Source: Spirochaetia bacterium (GTDB lineage Bacteria; Spirochaetota; Spirochaetia; Treponematales; Breznakiellaceae). From it: a DNA stretch of 7,022 nucleotides. The stretch's first letter is position 1, and every line of letters begins with the position of its first letter. The stretch is from the NCBI GenBank assembly GCA_025997675.1, contig BNUX01000107.1:1-7022 (forward strand), given 5' to 3'. Of the stretch, positions 1-6,120 are shown one piece after another. A model generated the notes under the pieces. It did not search any database and was not told where the DNA came from. It was given only the letters and a program-made list of their open reading frames with translations. Made by a program: the position numbers and the translations under genes.

Positions 1-345
1 CGGGCAACTTTGCCGGACCTCATCCTCTGCACCGGCGGCATGAGCGTCGATCCCGACGACAATACCCCCGGGGCGATCAAACAAAGCGGCGCTGAAATCG
101 TCACCTACGGCGCTCCGGTCCTCCCCGGCGCCATGTTCCTTCTGGGGTATTACGATGACGGCAGTCCCATCATGGGGGTTCCGGGCTGTGTGATGTATAC
201 GGCAGCCACGATCTTCGACATGGTCCTGCCCCGTATTGCCGCAGGGCTCCGCATGACCCGGCGGGACTTTACCCGTATGGGCAATGGCGGCTTGTGCCTC
301 GGCTGCCCGGCTTGCCATTATCCCATTTGTCCTTTTGGAAAGTAA
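1..345 (+). CDS. Molybdopterin-binding (MoaB/MogA/MoeA-like) domain protein, C-terminal part
   Basis: The frame is open from base 1, so the gene begins before the window and only its last 114 residues are visible. The segment LCTGGMSVDPDD (visible residues 9-20) matches the TGG-x-DD region of the MoCF/MogA fold that binds the molybdopterin/adenylyl-molybdopterin intermediate, and IMGVPGCVMYTAATIFDMVLPRI fits the end of that domain (split here: IMGVPGC, then VMYTAATIFDMVLPRI). After the domain comes a tail GLCLGCPACHYPICPFGK with four cysteines, a pattern I associate with a group of anaerobe molybdopterin-binding proteins of about 340 residues. The family acts in the cytoplasm in molybdenum/tungsten cofactor handling; the exact substrate and the role of the cysteines (metal or Fe-S binding) are inference. 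A neighbouring molybdoenzyme system is suggested but not visible. The domain call is fairly secure; the precise function is not. Confidence 0.75.
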   Translation, partial: RATLPDLILCTGGMSVDPDDNTPGAIKQSGAEIVTYGAPVLPGAMFLLGYYDDGSPIMGVPGCVMYTAATIFDMVLPRIAAGLRMTRRDFTRMGNGGLCLGCPACHYPICPFGK

Positions 346-372
346 TCCGGCCCTGGTATGTGAAAAAATTAC

Positions 373-401
373 TTAACAATTTTACTTTATTATGATATAG
401 T
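373..401 (+). promoter_or_regulatory. Possible sigma-70-type promoter before maf
   Basis: The gap between the molybdopterin-domain gene and maf is A+T-rich. TTAACA (373-378) and TATAGT (396-401) each match the -35/-10 consensus at five of six positions and are separated by 17 bp. Transcription would start about 408, only a few bases before the maf ATG at 411, so the message would be almost leaderless. A second -10-like TATGAT lies at 391-396 but has only a weak -35 (TTACTT, 369-374). Seen by eye only. Confidence 0.35.
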
Positions 402-410
402 AGGTGCTAT

Positions 411-995
411 ATGGAACCTATCATTTTAGCATCCGGATCTTTGCGCAGGCAGGACTATTTCCGGCTTCTGGGGCTGCCTTTTAGTATCATGCCCGCCCAC
501 ATCAACGAGGAGGAGCACCCAAACTTGCCGCCCCGGCAGCTGGCGGAGGAATTGGCGGTCCGGAAGGTTAATGCCGTCGTGGAGCTCCTTATGGGCCGGG
601 TCCCTAACTGGATTTTGGGGGCGGATACCCTGCTTTCGGTGGATGGGGAGGTGTACGGCAAACCCGCAGACCGGGAGGATGCCGAAAAAATGCTGAACAC
701 CCTCCAGGGACGGAGCCACGAGGTAATCACCGCCATGGCCCTCTATAGCGGGAAGGTAAAACTTATCGACTGCCGTTCCGTGGTCAGTACGGTAACCTTC
801 GCCCCCCTCTCCCCTGAGGATATCGCCTGGTACCTTGATACCGGGGAATGGCAGGGAGCCGCCGGGGCCTACAAGCTCCAGGGGCGGGCGGGCTGTTTCG
901 TGTCCGGGATAAAGGGGTCCCCCAGCGGCATTGTGGGCTTGCCATTGCACGAATTTTATGTCATGCTCAAAGAGAACGGTTACCCCTACGGGTAA
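411..995 (+). CDS. maf: Maf family nucleoside triphosphate pyrophosphatase (house-cleaning NTPase)
   Basis: The 194-residue product has the normal Maf length. It carries the N-terminal nucleotide-binding motif LASGSLRR (6-13), the catalytic region GADT with Asp72, GKP (83-85), and the C-terminal [10 protein letters not shown] and [11 protein letters not shown] motifs. Maf proteins are cytoplasmic pyrophosphatases that hydrolyse non-canonical or surplus nucleoside triphosphates to monophosphates, and are linked to cell-division arrest in Bacillus. The shape resembles the YhdE (dTTP/UTP) branch rather than the m7GTP branch, but that sub-assignment is tentative. Start choice: the ATG at 411 begins directly with the conserved ILAS strand, and TAGGTG (401-406) four bases upstream can serve as ribosome-binding site. 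The stop codon (993-995) lies in the right arm of a perfect hairpin. Confidence 0.93.
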   Translation: MEPIILASGSLRRQDYFRLLGLPFSIMPAHINEEEHPNLPPRQLAEELAVRKVNAVVELLMGRVPNWILGADTLLSVDGEVYGKPADREDAEKMLNTLQGRSHEVITAMALYSGKVKLIDCRSVVSTVTFAPLSPEDIAWYLDTGEWQGAAGAYKLQGRAGCFVSGIKGSPSGIVGLPLHEFYVMLKENGYPYG

Positions 996-999
996 CCGT
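976..999 (+). promoter_or_regulatory. Perfect 10-bp hairpin over the maf stop codon
   Basis: ACGGTTACCC (976-985) and GGGTAACCGT (990-999) are perfect inverted repeats around a CTAC loop. The maf TAA is inside the right arm. No U run follows, so this is not a standard intrinsic terminator. It may pause RNA polymerase, mark an RNA processing point, or form the first element of the rpsB leader. Confidence 0.6.
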
Positions 1000-1002
1000 C
1001 AA

Positions 1003-1084
1003 CGCAGGTAACGAAGGTTTCCTGCGATCTTCCGCTGTCCCGTATGGGATAGTGAGATATAGGGAAGGCGTTCTTAGGGAACGC
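1003..1084 (+). promoter_or_regulatory. rpsB leader with three further hairpins
   Basis: Three hairpins can be drawn by eye between maf and rpsB. The first pairs CGCAGG (1003-1008) with CCTGCG (1021-1026), has a U-U mismatch, then AAC/GTT closing a GAAG loop. The second pairs 1033-1041 with 1046-1054 around GTAT, nine pairs including two G-U. The third pairs GCGTTC (1068-1073) with GAACGC (1079-1084) and ends two bases before the ribosome-binding site. Bacterial rpsB leaders are often bound by S2 for autoregulation; applying that here is inference. I saw no convincing promoter in the gap. Confidence 0.45.
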
Positions 1085-1096
1085 GTGGAGGAAATT

Positions 1097-1993
1097 GTGG
1101 CGGTAGTCACCATGAAGAATTTGCTTGAATCCGGGGTCCATTTCGGCCACCAGGTCAAGCGCTGGGATCCGCGGATGAAGAAGTACATCTTCGCGGAACG
1201 GAACGGGATCCATATCATCGATCTCCAGAAAACCATCCAGGCCATCAAGGATGCCTACGATGTGGTGCGGAAAAACGTAGCGGCGGGGAAAACCGTGATG
1301 TTTGTGGGTACCAAAAAGCAAGCCCAGCAGGCTATCCAGAAAGAGGCCGAACGCTGCGGGATGTTCTATGTGCATAACCGCTGGCTGGGGGGTATGCTCA
1401 CCAACTTTTCTACTATTAAGAAGTCCCTGCTTCGGCTCAAAAAGCTCGAAAAGATGGAAGTGGACGGGACCTTCGAAAATCTTACCAAGAAAGAAATTGC
1501 CTCCCTGGGGAAGGAACGGGCCAAGCTCGAAAAGAACCTGGGGGGTATCAAGGAAATGAAGGACCCCCCGGGGATCCTCTTCATCATCGACACCCGGAAG
1601 GAGGCCATCGCCGTGGCGGAAGCCCAAAGAATGAGGATTCCCATCGTGGCGGTGGTGGACACCAACTGTAACCCCGACGGCATCGACTACCCTATTCCGG
1701 GGAACGACGATGCCATCCGGGCCATCACCCTCTTTACCCAGATTGTGGCGAATGCGGTGGTGGAGGCGGACAACGAGGCGGGGCTCAAGATTATCGAAAC
1801 CCTGGGGGACGAGGATGAAGATCTGGAGGATGTCCTGACCGATGCCTCCATCAGGGAAGAGGACCGGGAAGTGGATATTGAGGCCTATACCGGGGAAGCC
1901 CCCGCCGCGCCGGTTGCTGTGGTGGAGGCCCCTGCCGTTACGGAGGAAGACGAGCTTCCTGTGGATGTGGACAAGGTCTTTGGGGAAAAATAG
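1097..1993 (+). CDS. rpsB: Small ribosomal subunit protein S2
   Basis: The 298-residue product is S2 of the 30S subunit, needed to load S1 and for initiation. The N-terminal signature [10 protein letters not shown] is at 9-18, and the second signature runs from [14 protein letters not shown] to [11 protein letters not shown] (157-206). Start choice: the reading frame is open far upstream through maf, but GTG at 1097 gives [10 protein letters not shown], the usual S2 start, and GGAGG (1087-1091) lies five bases before it; the ATG at 1112 would be too close to the signature and lacks a well-spaced site. The body ends about residue 236, and a further 62 residues form an acidic, Ala/Pro/Val-rich tail (many E and D) not present in the 241-residue E. 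coli protein. First gene of the operon; tsf follows after 9 nt. Confidence 0.97.
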   Translation: MAVVTMKNLLESGVHFGHQVKRWDPRMKKYIFAERNGIHIIDLQKTIQAIKDAYDVVRKNVAAGKTVMFVGTKKQAQQAIQKEAERCGMFYVHNRWLGGMLTNFSTIKKSLLRLKKLEKMEVDGTFENLTKKEIASLGKERAKLEKNLGGIKEMKDPPGILFIIDTRKEAIAVAEAQRMRIPIVAVVDTNCNPDGIDYPIPGNDDAIRAITLFTQIVANAVVEADNEAGLKIIETLGDEDEDLEDVLTDASIREEDREVDIEAYTGEAPAAPVAVVEAPAVTEEDELPVDVDKVFGEK

Positions 1994-2002
1994 GAGTATA
2001 CA

Positions 2003-2851
2003 ATGGAAATCAGTGCATCGGAAGTGAAAAGGCTCCGGGATAAAACCGGGGCGGGGATGATGGAATGTAAGAACGCCCTGACCGGCGCCAATGGTGATTT
2101 TGACGCAGCGGAAAAAGTGTTGAAGGAAAAGGGGCTTGCGGCGGTGGAAAAACGCTCGGATAGGGCGACCAACGAAGGCAAGATATTCATTAAGATTGCG
2201 AACAATGCTGCGGCGGTGGTGGAGCTGGCATCGGAAACCGACTTTGTGGCCCGGAACCCCGAGTTCATTGAGTTGGGGGGGGTCATTGCGGGAAAGGTCC
2301 TGGAAAAGGGCTATACGGAACCGAACGACGAGCTCTCCGGTATGGTTACGGACCTGGCCACCAAGATCCGGGAGAACATGAGCCTTAAGCGGATCAAGGT
2401 TCTTAAAGCCGGGGCCAACGAATACCTTACGTCGTATATCCACGGGGACGGCAACATCGGCGTGGTGGTAAAGCTGGGGGCCGATAAGCCTGAGGTTTTT
2501 CAGAACGGGGAAGCAAAAACCCTTGCCTTCGACCTGGCCCTCCATATTGCCGCCTTTAACCCCCTGGCCCTGGACAAGTCCAAGGTGGAAAGCGCCTTCC
2601 TCAAAGAGCAGGAGGAAATCTTCCGCAAACAGCTTGAGCAGGACGAAAAGCTCCAGGGGAAACCCGCCAATGTGCTGGAAAACATCCTCAAGGGAAAGGT
2701 GAACAAGTACCTGGCGGATATATGCTTCCTGGACCAGGGCTTTGTAAAGGACGATAAACTGACCGTGGCACAGGCCCTGGCGGAAAAAGGCAAGCAGCTT
2801 GGGGCGGCGATCACTATTAACGACTACCTGTACTTTAAAGTAGGCCAATAG
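2003..2851 (+). CDS. tsf: Translation elongation factor EF-Ts
   Basis: The 282-residue product matches full-length EF-Ts (E. coli 283). EF-Ts is the cytoplasmic exchange factor that releases GDP from EF-Tu. The N-terminal UBA-like helix region reads VKRLRDKTGAGMMECKNAL, and the invariant TDFVARN motif lies at 79-85, with Asp80 and Phe81 as the residues that enter the EF-Tu nucleotide pocket. The start ATG is preceded by TAGGAG (1991-1996), which overlaps the rpsB stop, with a six-base spacer. Inside the gene is a run of eight G (2275-2282) that leaves the frame intact, a useful comparison for the broken G run in the aldolase. The stop is one base from the frr start. Confidence 0.97.
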   Translation: MEISASEVKRLRDKTGAGMMECKNALTGANGDFDAAEKVLKEKGLAAVEKRSDRATNEGKIFIKIANNAAAVVELASETDFVARNPEFIELGGVIAGKVLEKGYTEPNDELSGMVTDLATKIRENMSLKRIKVLKAGANEYLTSYIHGDGNIGVVVKLGADKPEVFQNGEAKTLAFDLALHIAAFNPLALDKSKVESAFLKEQEEIFRKQLEQDEKLQGKPANVLENILKGKVNKYLADICFLDQGFVKDDKLTVAQALAEKGKQLGAAITINDYLYFKVGQ

Positions 2852-2852
2852 T

Positions 2853-3407
2853 ATGCACAGCGTCATATCCTCATCCGAAGAACGGATGAAAAAAACGGTT
2901 GCCAGCCTCAAGGACGGTTTTGGGTCCCTCAGAACGGGCAGGGCCTCTGCGGCCCTGTTCGACAAGATCCGGGTGGATGCCTACGGGGAGAAATCTCCCC
3001 TGAACCAGGTGGCCAATATCTCCATCCCCGAGGCGCGGCTCATCGTGATCCAGCCCTGGGATAAGGCCCTGATCGCCGAAATCGAGAAGGCTATCCGCAC
3101 TTCGGAGCTGTCCCTGAACCCCTCCAACGACGGCAAGGTGATCCGCATTGCCATCCCTCCCCTGACCGAGGAACGGCGGAAGGAACTGGCCAAGCTGGCC
3201 AAATCCCAGGCGGAACAGAGCCGGGTGGCGGTGCGGAATATACGCCGGGATGGGAACGAGGAACTCAAAAAGCTGCTCAAGGACGGAGACATCACCGAAG
3301 ATGAGGAAAGCAAGCACACCGAGGAATTACAAAAGGTAACCGACAGCTACATCACGAAGGTCAACCAGGTTCTCGACGAAAAAGAAAAAGAGATAATGGA
3401 AGTGTAA
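2853..3407 (+). CDS. frr: Ribosome recycling factor
   Basis: The 184-residue product is the normal size for RRF (E. coli 185), the tRNA-shaped protein that, with EF-G, splits post-termination ribosomes. Diagnostic stretches are ERMKKTVASL near the N-terminus, LRTGRASAALFD (domain I hinge region), SIPEARLIVIQPWD, and the long C-terminal helix with LTEERRKELAKLAK and VRNIRRDGNEELKKL. The ATG is one base after the tsf stop. Only a modest ribosome-binding sequence (AAGTAGG, 2838-2844) is present, so translational coupling to tsf is likely. In many bacteria pyrH sits between tsf and frr; here it does not, as in Treponema. Confidence 0.97.
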   Translation: MHSVISSSEERMKKTVASLKDGFGSLRTGRASAALFDKIRVDAYGEKSPLNQVANISIPEARLIVIQPWDKALIAEIEKAIRTSELSLNPSNDGKVIRIAIPPLTEERRKELAKLAKSQAEQSRVAVRNIRRDGNEELKKLLKDGDITEDEESKHTEELQKVTDSYITKVNQVLDEKEKEIMEV

Positions 3408-4099
3408 TGCCCCCGCAACATATCGGTATTATTATGGACGGGAATGGCCGCTGGGCGCGGAAACGGAATCAGGTCCGTACCCAGGGGCACCTTGAGGGGC
3501 TTAAAGCCGCCAAGCGGCTTGTTAAGGCTGCATCCGATATGGGGGTCTCCTACCTTACCCTCTATGCCTTTTCCACGGAAAACTGGAAACGGACGCAAGA
3601 GGAAGTGGGGTTTATCATGGGCCTGGTAAAGCGGTACCTGATCGAGGAGATGGATTTTTACCGGCAGAACGGTATCCGTATCCGCCACACCGGGGACTTT
3701 GCCGGATTGCCGGTGGACATTGGCCGGGAGATACGGCGGGCAATGGAGGACACCAGGGATTTCCGGGGTCTCCAGGTGATCCTCGCCCTGAACTACGGCG
3801 GCAGGGATGAGATACGCCGGGCGGTGGAGCGGCTGGTCCGGGCAGGGGTCTCGGTCACCGAGGACGCTATCGGGCAGCACCTGGACAACCCCGATATACC
3901 GGACCCGGACCTTATCATCCGTACCGCCGGGGAATTGCGGACCAGCAACTTCCTCCTCTGGGAAGCGGCCTACTCGGAATATTATATATCTGATATACTG
4001 TGGCCCGACTGGACCGAAGCGGACCTGACGGCGGCGGTGGCGGACTTTCAGAAGCGGGAACGGCGCTACGGCGGGGTACCGGGGGGGAATGAACCATGA
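3407..4099 (+). CDS. uppS: Undecaprenyl diphosphate synthase (cis-prenyltransferase)
   Basis: The 230-residue protein has all landmarks of UPP synthase, which adds isopentenyl units to farnesyl diphosphate to make the C55 carrier lipid for peptidoglycan and surface polymers. They are HIGIIMDGNGRWA (5-17) with catalytic Asp11, GH at 27-28, YAFSTENW (53-60), LNYGGR (128-133), and IIRTAGELRTSNFLLW (170-185) with the diphosphate-binding Arg172, Arg178 and Ser180. These align at fixed offsets to E. coli Asp26, His43, Arg194, Arg200 and Ser202. The RTAGE segment is usually RTGGE or RTSGE; the Ala is a mild variant. The ATG overlaps the frr stop by one base (TAATG) with GGAAG (3398-3402) as ribosome-binding site. 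The end overlaps cdsA by four bases. Confidence 0.96.
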   Translation: MPPQHIGIIMDGNGRWARKRNQVRTQGHLEGLKAAKRLVKAASDMGVSYLTLYAFSTENWKRTQEEVGFIMGLVKRYLIEEMDFYRQNGIRIRHTGDFAGLPVDIGREIRRAMEDTRDFRGLQVILALNYGGRDEIRRAVERLVRAGVSVTEDAIGQHLDNPDIPDPDLIIRTAGELRTSNFLLWEAAYSEYYISDILWPDWTEADLTAAVADFQKRERRYGGVPGGNEP

Positions 4100-4962
4100 G
4101 TAAACTTGTTCAGCGGCTTCTCGTATTCACCATTGGGCTCCCCTTTACGGTTTGCCTGGTGTTGTTTCTGCCGCAGAAAAACCACATCGCCGTCAATATT
4201 GTCGTTGTCCTGCTCAGCGCACTGGGGGCAATAGAATTTGCGGGTATGCTCAGGAAAAAAGAACATCCCCAACAGGGTACCCTACCCTACCGGGAAGCGG
4301 CTGTTCTGGGCAGCCTGGTTCCCATAGCCGTGACCCTGATAGTCAGTTTTGGCTTTGGCGGCCAGTACATCTCCATAGCCCTCATCCTGGGAGCCGGCTG
4401 GATCCTGGTTTCTCAGGTTTTTACGGCGGCGGATAAATTTGAAGCGGTCATTAGCCGGACTTCCTCAGGGTTAGCGGTGATGCTCTATCCGGGGCTCTTT
4501 ATGGCCTGGGTTATCCGCATGAACCTCCTCCCCCACTCCGGTGTGGTGATCCTCATGTTCCTCCTCATCGTTATTGCCAACGATTCCGCCGCCTGGGCGG
4601 TGGGGATGCTCTTCGGCAAGGGGAACCGGGGTATCATCCCCGCAAGCCCCAACAAAAGCGCCTCCGGGTTTATCGGGGGCTTTATTGCCGCAACCCTGAT
4701 TGGCATTGGTGCGGTCCTTTTTGCCCCGGAAACCTTCCCCTCATCCCGGCTTCCCCCGCTCCTTTCGGGAATTATCCTGGGCTTTATCTCCGGCTTGGCG
4801 GGGACCCTGGGGGATCTGGGGGAATCGGTGATGAAACGGAGCGCCAATATCAAAGATTCGGGGACCGTTATTCCCGGCCGGGGGGGCATTCTGGACACCA
4901 TCGATTCCATAGCCCTGGCGGCGCCGGTGTATTACGGCTTATATGTGCTGCTTTTTAAATAA
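4096..4962 (+). CDS. cdsA: Phosphatidate cytidylyltransferase (CDP-diacylglycerol synthase)
   Basis: The 288-residue integral membrane protein has about eight or nine hydrophobic segments (for example 7-25, 31-50, 68-87, 92-110, 146-172, 190-210, 221-240, 270-287). It converts phosphatidic acid plus CTP to CDP-diacylglycerol, the precursor of membrane phospholipids. Family landmarks are ANDSAAW (161-167), FGK (173-175), SPNKSASGFIGG (184-195), and the C-terminal signature ESVMKRSANIKDSG (243-256) followed by PGRGGILDTID (260-270). The signature is normally P-x-H-G-G-x-x-D-R-x-D: here His is Arg262 and Arg is Thr268. The start ATG lies in ATGA shared with the uppS stop, preceded by a G run (4081-4087). 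Family assignment is strong; full activity is assumed despite the two substitutions. Confidence 0.92.
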   Translation: MSKLVQRLLVFTIGLPFTVCLVLFLPQKNHIAVNIVVVLLSALGAIEFAGMLRKKEHPQQGTLPYREAAVLGSLVPIAVTLIVSFGFGGQYISIALILGAGWILVSQVFTAADKFEAVISRTSSGLAVMLYPGLFMAWVIRMNLLPHSGVVILMFLLIVIANDSAAWAVGMLFGKGNRGIIPASPNKSASGFIGGFIAATLIGIGAVLFAPETFPSSRLPPLLSGIILGFISGLAGTLGDLGESVMKRSANIKDSGTVIPGRGGILDTIDSIALAAPVYYGLYVLLFK

Positions 4963-4992
4963 ACGGTATTTTTGATAAAAGGGAGGATAAAG

Positions 4993-5674
4993 ATGTTATT
5001 TGAAAAAGAACGGGAACAGGTTAGACAGGCCGGGATGAAGTTGGATCGGTATGGGCTTATCGCGCTTTCAGGGGGGGAATGTAAGCATGCGGATGCCCTC
5101 CGGGGAGATTTTAGTAACCCCCTCGGGAATGATCTACGAAGACATGGTGGCCGCGGATGTTCTGGTTATGACCATTGATGGCAGGATTATTGAGGGTGAG
5201 CGGGCCGCATCGGTAGATACCGAGGCTCTTTTGTACATCTTTAAAAAGATGCCCCCTATCAATGCAGTTATCCATACCCATCAGCCCTTTGCCACGGCGG
5301 TGGGCCTGGTTACCGATGAGCTGCCCTGTATTGTTACCACCCTGCCCAACGCCACCAAGGGACCGGTTAAGGTATGCCCCTTTTCGTCCGCCGCCAGCGT
5401 TGAAATGGGAATACAAACGGTGGAGAATGCCGGTGATTCCCTGGCGGTAATTTTAAAATGCCACGGGGTTATGGCCCTGGGAAGCACCTTGAAGGAAGCG
5501 CTGTACTCCTGTATTTATCTTGAGGAGGCGGCCAAGACCTACGTGTATGCCCACAGCATGAGTGACAAGGTTGCCTGCCTGAGCCCGGAACAGGTCGACC
5601 AGGCGGTGGGTATCTTTAAGTACTATGGACAGGGTAAGGCGGCCATACCGCAGGATCTGACAAAGAAGGTTTAA
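4993..5674 (+). pseudogene. Class II (zinc) aldolase, FucA/AraD-like, frameshifted at a G7 run
   Basis: The first 28 codons (4993-5076) end in LIALSGG, then the frame reads out of register and stops near 5178. The -1 alternative frame continues as NVSMRMP to 5674. Dropping one G from the run 5071-5077 gives a seamless 226-residue protein with SGGNVS, VTPSGM, a Glu at 77, HTH (94-96) and CHG with His157. These match the active site of L-fuculose-1-phosphate aldolase (Glu73, His92, His94, His155), a cytoplasmic enzyme that cleaves sugar phosphates to dihydroxyacetone phosphate plus an aldehyde. The substrate here is unknown. Start: ATG at 4993 has GGGAGG (4981-4986) six bases upstream. It sits 30 nt after cdsA with no visible terminator. 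The break may be a sequencing error, phase variation, slippage on the run, or true loss. Confidence 0.85.
5071..5077 (+). repeat. G7 homopolymer at the aldolase frame break
   Basis: Seven G lie exactly where the aldolase frame changes; six would keep the family motif SGGNVS in frame. Runs of seven at 4081-4087 and eight at 2275-2282 occur nearby without breaking a gene. Confidence 0.8.
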
Positions 5675-5739
5675 GTAAGCGGGGAATCATTAATCTTTTT
5701 CTAAAAACGCGGCGGCCTGACCTCTCTAGAATATATTTT

Positions 5740-5844
5740 CTATAATAATTTTATAAATTCGTCCAATTCAATTCCAGTCTGAATCAAAATACTTTTTAAT
5801 GTTCCACGGGCAACAGTATCATGAATTGGATATTTATCACCCAT
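5740..5844 (-). pseudogene. hicA: HicA-type toxin with an internal deletion (34 residues)
   Basis: A short - strand ORF starts at the ATG that overlaps the hicB stop (TAATG) and encodes 34 residues. The start MGDKYPI resembles the N-terminus of HicA proteins of this type. The remainder, HDTVARGTLKSIL then IQTGIELDEFIKLL, is a clear HicA C-terminal half (the usual V-P-x-H-x-x-x-x-G-T-L-x-S-I-L pattern). HicA is normally 60-80 residues, a dsRBD-fold mRNA interferase with a catalytic His in a GSH motif; that middle segment (about 40-45 residues) is missing while the frame is kept. It is therefore probably inactive as an RNase. It could also be a mere C-terminal fragment with a chance start. A+T-rich like hicB and unlike the surrounding genes. 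Confidence 0.6.
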
Positions 5845-6062
5845 TATATTGCCATTTCCAATGTCGTTATATAAACTTGATCATTTTTGGGTAAAATTAC
5901 TTCTTCCTCATTTTCGTCTTCATAATACAATGCAATTGCCTCTTTTAAATTTTCAATAGCTTTATCTATTGTTTTTCCTTGGGATGCAATATTATTTTCA
6001 AGACAACTTGCAACAAACCATTCTTTTTCCTGTTTGATTATGATTGTACCTTTAAAATTCAT
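5844..6062 (-). CDS. hicB: HicB-family antitoxin, short form
   Basis: The 72-residue product has the HicB partial-RNase-H-like fold pattern: an N-terminal strand pair with EWFVASCLE, then ASQGKTIDKAIENLKEAIALYYED (27-50; the G-x-T-x-x-x-A-x-x-N-L-x-E-A-I-x-L-Y motif), an acidic linker and a final strand ITTLEMAI. Known HicB proteins neutralise HicA and often repress the operon, but this short form has no added DNA-binding domain. Start choice: an ATG at 6074 is possible, but the one at 6062 has GGAGGT four bases upstream, and that site overlaps the codons of the longer version. G+C is about 31% against nearly 60% in the operon to the left, suggesting acquisition. Its partner hicA follows directly but looks deleted. 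Confidence 0.8.
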   Translation of the reverse strand: MNFKGTIIIKQEKEWFVASCLENNIASQGKTIDKAIENLKEAIALYYEDENEEEVILPKNDQVYITTLEMAI

Positions 6063-6090
6063 TTTAACCTCCATAAATAGCCCCTATTAA

Positions 6091-6120
6091 AGGTTATTCT
6101 ATATTAATGATAGTTGTCAA
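6091..6120 (-). promoter_or_regulatory. Possible hicB promoter
   Basis: On the - strand a perfect TTGACA (plus coordinates 6115-6120) lies 18 bp before TAACCT (6091-6096), a weak -10. The leader to the hicB ATG would be about 20 nt and holds GGAGGT. The TTGTCAAT copy here (6114-6121) is repeated inverted at 6166-6173, which may mark operator sites. Confidence 0.3.

Noticed and set aside
340..374. AAGTAAT / ATTACTT inverted repeat after the first gene as a terminator
   Set aside because: Seven A+T-rich pairs with a 21-nt loop would not be a stable stem; probably a consequence of the A+T-rich gap.
848..1096. Upstream extension of the rpsB frame into maf
   Set aside because: The S2 family starts near [10 protein letters not shown], and GTG at 1097 has a well-placed GGAGG; the extension overlaps maf in another frame.
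2275..2282. G8 run in tsf as a contingency tract
   Set aside because: The frame is intact and the gene is expected to be essential; on/off switching is implausible.
986..2965. 659-codon - strand ORF opposite rpsB and tsf
   Set aside because: Shadow of two strongly conserved + strand genes with biased codon use; no family resemblance in the translation.
5727..5742. TAGAA / TTCTA repeat at the end of hicA as a terminator
   Set aside because: Only five weak pairs; too unstable to call.
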